Shown here: piece after piece, positions 6,760-11,849 of the stretch
Numbering within the stretch: position 1 is the stretch's first letter
Layout: each line of letters starts with the position of its first letter
Origin: Palsa-504 sp003136255
Lineage (GTDB): Bacteria > Actinomycetota > Actinomycetes > Streptosporangiales > Streptosporangiaceae
Reading direction: 5' to 3'
NCBI GenBank assembly: GCA_003136255.1
Contig: PLDT01000088.1
Span: 1 to 20,386, forward strand
Length of the DNA stretch: 20,386 bases
The notes under the pieces: model-generated
Seen by the model: only the letters and a program-made list of their open reading frames with translations
Databases searched by the model: none
What the model was told of the DNA's origin: nothing
Made by a program: the position numbers and the translations under genes

Positions 6760-7911
6760 GTGGCACCTCGCGTACTTATTGATGCGACCGACGTGCCAGC
6801 CGACCGGGGTGCGCTCGGCCGGTACGTTGACGGGCTGATCGGCGCCCTCGACGTGGCCGGCGCGGACCTGGCCGTGGTCTGCCAGCGGGCCGACGAGGAA
6901 CGCTACGGGCGGCTCGCCCCCAGCGCACGCGTCGTCACCGGGCCCACCGCGCTGTCGCACCGCGCCGCCCGGCTGGCCTGGGAGCAGAGCGGGCTGCCGG
7001 TCGTGGCCCAGCAGGTCAACGCCGACGTCATCCACGTGCCGTACTACTCGATGCCGCTGCGCCCCGGGCGGCCCACCGTGGTGACCGTGCACGACGTCAC
7101 CTTCTTCACCGAGCCCGAGTTGTACAGCCCGGTCAGCGCGATGTTCTTCAAGTCCGCGATCCGCACCGCGGCGCGCCGCGCGGCCCGGCTCATCGTGCCG
7201 TCCAAGGCCACCCGCGACGAGCTGGAGCGGGTCCTGGGCGCGGATCCGACCAAGATCGACGTCGCCTACCACGGCGTGGATCACCGGCTGTTCCACCGGC
7301 CCGATCCGCAGCAGGTCTCCCAGGTGTCCAACCGGCTGGGCCTGCACGGCAAGCCGTACATCGCCTTCCTCGGCATGCTCGAGCCGCGCAAGAACGTGGC
7401 CGCGCTGATCACCGGCTGGGCCGCCGCGGTAGCCGACCTCGACGAACCGCCCGCGCTGGTCCTGGGCGGCGGCGGCGGCTGGAGCGAGGAGGTGGACACC
7501 GCGGTGGCCGCGGTGCCGCCGCACCTGCGCCTGATCCGCCCCGGGTACCTGCGCTTCTCCGACCTGCCCGGCTTCCTCGGCGGCGCGCTCGTAGTGGCGT
7601 TCCCGAGCCGGGGCGAGGGCTTCGGGCTGCCGGTGCTGGAGGCCATGGCGTGCGGCGCGCCGGTACTGACCACCCACTGCACCTCGCTGCCCGAGGTGGG
7701 CGGTGAGGCTGTCGCCTACACCGAACCCGACGTCGACAGCATCCGCGACGCGCTGCGCTCGCTGCTCGACGACGCCGCCCGGCGGCAAATGCTGGGCGCC
7801 GCCGGGTACGCCCGGTCGCAGGAGTTCAGCTGGGCCGCGTCGGCCGAAGCCCACCTGGCCTCCTACCGGCGCGCCGTCGAACAACCCGACGCTAACGTCC
7901 ACGCGGTGTAA
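6760..7911 (+). CDS. Glycosyltransferase family 4 (GT-B fold)
   Basis: This 383-residue GT-B enzyme starts VLIDATDVPADRGALGRYVD, the Gly-rich acceptor-side loop. It continues with DVIHVPYYSMPLRPGRPTVV and VTVHDVTFFTEPELYS, and IVPSKATRDELERVLG at the domain junction. The C-terminal donor-binding domain contains IAFLGMLEPRKNVAALI, LRLIRPGYLRFSDLPGFLGG and SRGEGFGLPVLEAMACGAPV, the last being the E-x7-E retaining-transferase motif. It is most likely a retaining mannosyl- or glucosyl-transferase acting on an envelope glycan or lipid carrier; the acceptor is unknown. The GTG at 6760 has GGGAG about 11 nt upstream. A small hairpin (CCTGG/CCAGG, 6727-6741) sits just before that ribosome-binding site. 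The TAA stop at 7909-7911 is also the first half of the next gene's -10 hexamer. Confidence 0.9.
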   Translation: MAPRVLIDATDVPADRGALGRYVDGLIGALDVAGADLAVVCQRADEERYGRLAPSARVVTGPTALSHRAARLAWEQSGLPVVAQQVNADVIHVPYYSMPLRPGRPTVVTVHDVTFFTEPELYSPVSAMFFKSAIRTAARRAARLIVPSKATRDELERVLGADPTKIDVAYHGVDHRLFHRPDPQQVSQVSNRLGLHGKPYIAFLGMLEPRKNVAALITGWAAAVADLDEPPALVLGGGGGWSEEVDTAVAAVPPHLRLIRPGYLRFSDLPGFLGGALVVAFPSRGEGFGLPVLEAMACGAPVLTTHCTSLPEVGGEAVAYTEPDVDSIRDALRSLLDDAARRQMLGAAGYARSQEFSWAASAEAHLASYRRAVEQPDANVHAV

Positions 7912-7914
7912 CCT
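7909..7914 (+). promoter_or_regulatory. Candidate leaderless -10 element for the nucleotidyltransferase gene
   Basis: TAACCT lies 8 nt before the ATG at 7923. The block GTAACCTGTTTT closely resembles GTAACCTTGTTT before moaE. Its first three bases are the stop codon of the upstream glycosyltransferase. No -35 is apparent. Confidence 0.45.
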
Positions 7915-7922
7915 GTTTTCTC

Positions 7923-9011
7923 ATGCCGCGCGAACCACTTGAGGCCATCGTCCTGGTCGGCGGCCAGGGAACCCGGCTACGGCCGCTGACCCTGTCCACG
8001 CCCAAGCCCCTGCTCCCGACCGCGGGGGTGCCGTTCCTGGCCCACCTGCTGGCCCGGGCGGCGGCCGGCGGCGTCACCCACGTCGTCCTCGCCACCTGCT
8101 ACAAGGCGGACATGTTCGCCGCCAGCTTCGGTGACGGCTCGGCGTTCGGGCTGGAGATCGACTACGTCCAGGAGGACGTGCCGCTGGACACCGGCGGCGG
8201 AATTCGCAACGCCGCCGCCTCGCTGCGTGGCAGCGGACCCGGCGACCCGATCGTGGTCCTCAACTCCGACATCTTGTCCGGGCACGACCTCGGGGCTCAG
8301 GTCGACCTGCACGGCAAGACCGAAGCCGCGGTGACCCTGCACCTGGTCGAGGTCGACAACCCGTCCCGGTTCGGCGTGGTGCCCACCGACGACTCGGGCC
8401 GCGTGACCGCGTTCCTGGAGAAGACGCCGGACCCGGTGACCAACCGGATCAACGCCGGGTGCTACGTGTTCCGGCGCGAGGTCATTGGCCAGATCCCGGC
8501 CGGGCGCCGGGTCTCCGTCGAGCGGGAGACGTTTCCGGGCCTGATCGAGTCCGGGCAGCTGGTCATGGGCTACCCCGAGTCGGCGTACTGGCTCGACGTC
8601 GGGACGCCCCAGGCCTTCGTCCGCGGCTCGTGCGACCTGGTGCTCGGGCGACTGCCTGGGCCCGCCGTCCCCGGCCCCGCCGGGCCCTTGCTGCTGCTCG
8701 CGGGCGCCGAGGTGGCCCCGGACGCGTCGGTATCCGGCGGCACGGTGGTGGGCGCGGGCGCGTCGGTCGGCGCCGGGGCCATCGTGTCCGGCAGCGTGCT
8801 GTTCGATGACGCCACCGTCGGCGCGGGCGCCGTGGTACGCGACTCGATCATCGGCCGCGGCGCCGTGCTGGCCCCCGGCGTGATCCTCGACGACGCCCTG
8901 ATCGGCGACGGAGCCTTCATCGCCGCAGGCAACGAACTGGCCCACGGCATCCGCATCTGGCCCGGCGTCCGCCTAGAACCCACCTCAGTCCGCTTCTCCT
9001 CAGACGTGTGA
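7923..9011 (+). CDS. Sugar nucleotidyltransferase, mannose-1-phosphate guanylyltransferase-like
   Basis: This 362-residue protein has an N-terminal nucleotidyltransferase Rossmann domain with AIVLVGGQGTRLRPLTLSTP followed by KPLLP (the GGxGTRLxPLT...KPxxP signature, residues 13-32). YVQEDVPLDTGGGIRNAAAS comes next, then VVLNSDIL (metal-binding Asp; Ser replaces the more usual Gly), FLEKTPDP, INAGCYVFRREV and YWLDVGTPQAF. From about residue 262 on there are hexapeptide left-handed beta-helix repeats (SGGTVVGAGASVGAGAIVSG). This architecture matches actinobacterial GDP-mannose pyrophosphorylases, which make GDP-mannose from mannose-1-phosphate and GTP for envelope glycans. A TDP-glucose or other NDP-sugar role is possible. 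The neighbouring GT4 gene (11 nt upstream) suggests use of the product in envelope glycosylation. Confidence 0.9.
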   Translation: MPREPLEAIVLVGGQGTRLRPLTLSTPKPLLPTAGVPFLAHLLARAAAGGVTHVVLATCYKADMFAASFGDGSAFGLEIDYVQEDVPLDTGGGIRNAAASLRGSGPGDPIVVLNSDILSGHDLGAQVDLHGKTEAAVTLHLVEVDNPSRFGVVPTDDSGRVTAFLEKTPDPVTNRINAGCYVFRREVIGQIPAGRRVSVERETFPGLIESGQLVMGYPESAYWLDVGTPQAFVRGSCDLVLGRLPGPAVPGPAGPLLLLAGAEVAPDASVSGGTVVGAGASVGAGAIVSGSVLFDDATVGAGAVVRDSIIGRGAVLAPGVILDDALIGDGAFIAAGNELAHGIRIWPGVRLEPTSVRFSSDV

Positions 9012-9012
9012 G

Positions 9013-10026
9013 TTGACCCACCAGGCAGCCCCGCCCCATCCTCCCGCGCCGACCCCACCCGATGCGGCCGTGCCGTCTCCTCCCGATCCGCCCGCGCCGC
9101 CCTCACCCGACGCCGGGCTGCGCCGCGAGTGGCGGGCACCGTTCGCCGTCGACGTCCGGCTCACCCTTTCCCCGCACCGCCGCGGCGGCCGCGATCCCGC
9201 CTACCGCGTGGACCAGGCGGGCGCCGTCTGGCGCACCTCGCTGACCCCCGACGGCCCTGGCACCCTCCGCGTGACCTCCTGTGGGTCCGATAACACCCTG
9301 GTCATCGGCCAGGCCTGGGGTCCGGGCGCCGCCTGGCTGCTAGACACCCTCCCCGTCCAGCTCGGCGCGCACGACGACCTGTCCGGGTTCACCCCGCACC
9401 ATGCCATCGTCGGCGAGCTGGCCCTGCGCCATCCCGGGCTGCGGGTCGGCCGGACCGGCCGGCTGTTCGAGGCGCTGGTCCCCGCGGTCCTGGAGCAGAA
9501 GGTGGTAGGCGTGGAAGCCCACCGCGCCTGGCGGATCCTGCTCGGCAAGTTCGGCACCGCGGCGCCCGGCCCGGCCCCGCAGGGGATGCGGGTCGTCCCG
9601 CCGCCGAGGGTCTGGGCGCGCATCCCGTCCTGGGACTGGCACCGAGCCGGCGTCGAAGGCGTCCGCGCCCGGACCATCATCACCGCCGCCGACGTCGCCA
9701 GCCGCCTAGAGCAGGCCCTGGACCAGGACCCGGCCGAAGCCGACCGCCGCTTGCGCTCCCTGCCCGGCATCGGCCCCTGGACCTCGGCCGAGATCCGCCA
9801 GCGCGCCGCGGGCGACGCCGACGCGGTCTCGGTCGGCGACTACCACCTGCCCAAGACCGTCGGCTGGACCCTGGCCCGCCAGATCACCGACGACGCCGGC
9901 ATGCTCGAGCTGCTCGCCCCCTACGCCGGCCACCGCTACCGCGTCTCCCGCCTCATCGAACTCGGCGGCACCGCCCCCCCGCGCCGCGGCCCCCGCATGT
10001 CCGTCCGCGACTACCGCGCCTTCTAA
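9013..10026 (+). CDS. DNA-3-methyladenine glycosylase 2 family (AlkA-type HhH-GPD)
   Basis: After a Pro/Ala-rich tail of ~37 residues comes LRREWRAPFAVDVRLTLSPH, the AlkA N-terminal-like beta domain. The helical HhH-GPD core follows: LFEALVPAVLEQKVVGVEAH, then the helix-hairpin-helix LRSLPGIGPWTSAEIRQRA (LPGIGPW at 250-256) and SVGDYHLPKTVGW with the catalytic aspartate Asp276. The enzyme cleaves N-glycosidic bonds of alkylated bases to start base excision repair. The iron-sulfur cysteine cluster of EndoIII/MutY is absent, as in AlkA. The first possible start is TTG 9013, one nucleotide after the upstream TGA, which suggests translational coupling. No Shine-Dalgarno is clear, and GTG 9070 is an in-frame alternative that removes much of the Pro-rich tail. 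Downstream genes are convergent. Confidence 0.88.
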   Translation: MTHQAAPPHPPAPTPPDAAVPSPPDPPAPPSPDAGLRREWRAPFAVDVRLTLSPHRRGGRDPAYRVDQAGAVWRTSLTPDGPGTLRVTSCGSDNTLVIGQAWGPGAAWLLDTLPVQLGAHDDLSGFTPHHAIVGELALRHPGLRVGRTGRLFEALVPAVLEQKVVGVEAHRAWRILLGKFGTAAPGPAPQGMRVVPPPRVWARIPSWDWHRAGVEGVRARTIITAADVASRLEQALDQDPAEADRRLRSLPGIGPWTSAEIRQRAAGDADAVSVGDYHLPKTVGWTLARQITDDAGMLELLAPYAGHRYRVSRLIELGGTAPPRRGPRMSVRDYRAF

Positions 10027-10029
10027 TCT

Positions 10030-10054
10030 TGGCCCCATGCGGGTCCGTGGGCCA
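10030..10054 (+). terminator. Candidate terminator hairpin after the DNA glycosylase gene
   Basis: TGGCCC (10030-10035) pairs with GGGCCA (10049-10054) across a 13-nt loop, starting 4 nt after the TAA stop. It is GC-rich with no T-run. Position and pairing support a terminator; stability was not computed. Confidence 0.4.
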
Positions 10055-10171
10055 TCGGGCGAGTTAGAGCCATCTTGAACGAATCCCCAACCGTCCGGCC
10101 ACGCCAGGCCCGGGCCAGGCGCGCCCCGGNNGCAGACCTCCGCAGCCCCACCCCCGCCAAGACCCCAGCGG

Positions 10172-10218
10172 CACCAATGTTCCATCGCTGCCGCCCAGAC
10201 GACACCAATGTTCCATCG
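10172..10218. repeat. Two direct 16-bp repeats, period 31 bp
   Basis: CACCAATGTTCCATCG is found at 10172-10187 and exactly again at 10203-10218, with a 15-bp spacer. The preceding bases are also similar between copies. The copies lie 40 bp from the NN gap. This may be part of an interspersed intergenic repeat family, which cannot be tested from one window. Confidence 0.85.
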
Positions 10219-10326
10219 GTGCTGCCCCGGCCACACGGACCGGCCGCCCCGCGCCCATCCGCTCACACTCCCACCGCGGCCTCGATGACCAGCCGCCGGA
10301 CAGGCCGGATGCTGGCAAAGTTGGCA

Positions 10327-10351
10327 TGCCCCTCTACGAGGACCGGGGGCA
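10327..10351. terminator. Candidate hairpin between convergent genes
   Basis: TGCCCC (10327-10332) can pair with GGGGCA (10346-10351). An alternative inner pairing is CCTC/GAGG. It could end transcripts from either side, closer to tetR. There is no T-run. Confidence 0.25.
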
Positions 10352-10447
10352 CACGCGCCACTCTGGGACGCATGATCCTCGCAAGACGACGGCAACCTTT
10401 CCCGTAGAACTTGCACAACGGCACCATCGACACGGTAACCAGCGCGC

Positions 10448-10999
10448 TCAGCAGCCCTCCAGCAGCCGACCCGCTCGCTCCAGCACCGCCGGGCGACTGC
10501 CTCCCGGGTGCTCGGCGGCGATGAAGTGGTTCCCGATCCACAGCGACAGCGCCATGAGGCAGCGAGCCTCCACCTCGGCCTCGTCGCCGCCCAGCGCCCC
10601 GAACAGCCCGCGCAAGTACCCCATCCGCCGGTTGTCCACGCGGCGCACTCGCTCGGCCACCGCCGGGTCGCGCCGGGCCCACTCCCGGACCGCGAGGTCG
10701 GTCCGCAGCGCCCCGGTGCCAGCGAAGGCCATCGTGAACAGCCGTCGCAGCCGCGTCCGCGCGTCCCCGCCGTCGCGCTCGACGGCCTCGATCACGTCCT
10801 CCAGGTTGGCCCGCTCCCACAGGTCGAGCACCTCCCCGAGCAGCGCCGTCCGGTCCGTGAAGTGCCAGTAGAAGCCGCCCTTGGTCACCCCCATCGCCTG
10901 CGCCAGCGGCTCGATCCGGACCGCGTCCGGCCCGCCCTCCGCCAGCGCCCGCAGCCCCTCCTCGACCCACCGTCCCCGCGGCGTCCGCGTCACCGCCAT
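10448..10999 (-). CDS. TetR/AcrR-family transcriptional regulator
   Basis: This 183-residue protein begins MAVTRTPRGRWVEEGLRALA. It then has the TetR helix-turn-helix VRIEPLAQAMGVTKGGFYWH followed by FTDRTALL, with the diagnostic 'G.Y.HF..R..L' end. The C-terminal ligand domain includes DLWERANLEDVIEAVERDG, MAFAGTGALRTDLAVREWAR and RDPAVAERVRRVDNRRMGYL. The ATG at 10999 is chosen because GGAGG lies 8 nt upstream and it places the HTH at the usual distance. A longer form starting at GTG 11071 or ATG 11068 is possible, since a TAGCAT hexamer (11082-11077 on minus) lies 8 nt before ATG 11068, a leaderless arrangement. The gene is divergent from the DUF2867 gene with a perfect palindrome between them, so it probably represses that gene and itself. 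The ligand is unknown. Confidence 0.9.
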   Translation of the reverse strand: MAVTRTPRGRWVEEGLRALAEGGPDAVRIEPLAQAMGVTKGGFYWHFTDRTALLGEVLDLWERANLEDVIEAVERDGGDARTRLRRLFTMAFAGTGALRTDLAVREWARRDPAVAERVRRVDNRRMGYLRGLFGALGGDEAEVEARCLMALSLWIGNHFIAAEHPGGSRPAVLERAGRLLEGC

Positions 11000-11085
11000 C
11001 GCCCGCCCCTCCCGTCCGTCCCACCGCGTGCCCGCTCCCGCGCGCCTACCCCCGCCCGCACCATCCATCACCAGCCATGCTAGCG

Positions 11086-11111
11086 TTTTCCATACGGAAC
11101 CGTATGGAAAA
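11086..11111. promoter_or_regulatory. Probable TetR operator: perfect 12+2+12 inverted repeat
   Basis: TTTTCCATACGG (11086-11097) and CCGTATGGAAAA (11100-11111) are exact reverse complements separated by AA. The palindrome lies between divergent tetR and the DUF2867 gene and ends just before the latter's AGAGG ribosome-binding site (11111-11115). TetR-family dimers commonly bind dyads with this TACGG/CCGTA core. Binding here would block the DUF2867 promoter and probably tetR. Confidence 0.75.
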
Positions 11112-11122
11112 GAGGCTCACGC

Positions 11123-11770
11123 ATGAGGCTCCCGAACACCGCGCACACCTCCCGTCCCTGGCGAATCCACGAGCTGACCCGCGACTTCCGGCTCGAGGAC
11201 GTGTGGGCCCTGCCCACCCCGGGCGGCCCGGACGACTTCCCCCGCCTAGTCCGGCTGATTGCCTCGGATAACGCCTCGCGGGGCTCCAAAGGCGCCGCCC
11301 GCGCGCTATGGGTGATCCGCCTGAAGCTGGGGGAGTTGCTCGGCTGGGACGACGGCCCAGACGCCGACCCCCTGGCGGAGCAACGGCTGTCGCTCCGCGA
11401 CCGGCTGCCCGCCGACCTGCGTGCAGGTCCATCCGCGCCGTCCGCCGACCTGCGTGCGGGCTCATCCGGCCCGCACCCCCGCAAGCTGCCGTTCACCCCG
11501 CTCTACCTGACCGCCGACGAGTGGGCCGCCGAGATCATCAACCGCACCGTGCACGGCGTCCTGCACCTCGGCTGGGTCCCGGACCGCCCCGGCCGCTACC
11601 ACGGCCAGCTCGCCGTCTACGTCAAGCCGGCCGGCCTCTTCGGCACCGCGTACATGACCGCCATCACGCCCTTCCGTCACCTGATCGTCTACCCCGCGAT
11701 GACTCGCCAGCTCGCCCTCGCCTGGTCCACCCCCACCTCAGCCGCAGCCCCCTCCCCCCAGACCCCGTAA
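11123..11770 (+). CDS. DUF2867 domain protein
   Basis: This 215-residue protein has the features I associate with DUF2867: HTSRPWRIHELTRDFRLEDV, then WALPTPGGPDDFPRLVRL, then LWVIRLKLGELLGWDD, then LPFTPLYLTADEWAAEIINR, then TVHGVLHLGWVP, then VKPAGLFGTAYMTAITPFRH. The biochemical function is unknown. In other genomes such proteins are often beside TetR regulators or NAD(P)-binding proteins. There are no signal peptide or clear membrane helices; the C-terminal PFRHLIVYPAMTRQLALAW is moderately hydrophobic. The ATG at 11123 follows AGAGG by 7 nt. Between the two halves lies an in-frame 33-bp duplication (ADLRAGPSAPS / ADLRAGSSGPH). The tail is Ser/Thr/Pro-rich. Expression is probably controlled by the adjacent TetR through the palindrome. 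Confidence 0.82.
   Translation: MRLPNTAHTSRPWRIHELTRDFRLEDVWALPTPGGPDDFPRLVRLIASDNASRGSKGAARALWVIRLKLGELLGWDDGPDADPLAEQRLSLRDRLPADLRAGPSAPSADLRAGSSGPHPRKLPFTPLYLTADEWAAEIINRTVHGVLHLGWVPDRPGRYHGQLAVYVKPAGLFGTAYMTAITPFRHLIVYPAMTRQLALAWSTPTSAAAPSPQTP
11411..11468 (+). repeat. In-frame 33-bp tandem duplication inside the DUF2867 gene
   Basis: GCCGACCTGCGTGC begins at 11411 and again at 11444. The following bases also match (CATCCG in both), giving an 11-residue repeat ADLRAGPSAPS/ADLRAGSSGPH between conserved blocks of the protein. The copies have diverged slightly. Confidence 0.8.
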
Positions 11771-11849
11771 CGGCCAAAACGCCGGGCCGAGGAAGATGGC
11801 GGCGAAGAGGCCGGGGAAGAACCGCGGTCCGGGAGAGGTTGGGTGCAGC

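Larger units (their letters stand above)
10027..10447. other. Non-coding gap between convergent genes, with repeats and two unresolved bases
   Basis: This 421-base gap separates the glycosylase and tetR stop codons. It contains a hairpin after the glycosylase, N at 10130-10131, two copies of CACCAATGTTCCATCG 31 bp apart, and a hairpin at 10327-10351. Small ORFs here lack family signatures or good ribosome-binding sites. The minus-strand stretch 10427-10263 could code for 54 residues, but nothing supports it as a gene. Confidence 0.7.

Noticed and set aside
5617..7902. A 761-codon open frame on the minus strand across the protease and GT4 genes
   Set aside because: It is antisense to two clear protein families, shows no motif of its own, and such frames are expected in GC-rich DNA.
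10172..10218. CRISPR-like repeat/spacer arrangement
   Set aside because: Only two 16-bp repeats with a 15-bp spacer and no cas genes; too short and too few for a CRISPR array.
10263..10427. A 54-codon minus-strand frame (MVPLCKFYGKGCRRLARIMR...) downstream of tetR
   Set aside because: No good ribosome-binding site, no recognised family, and it lies in a repeat-bearing gap. Conservation would be needed to reconsider.
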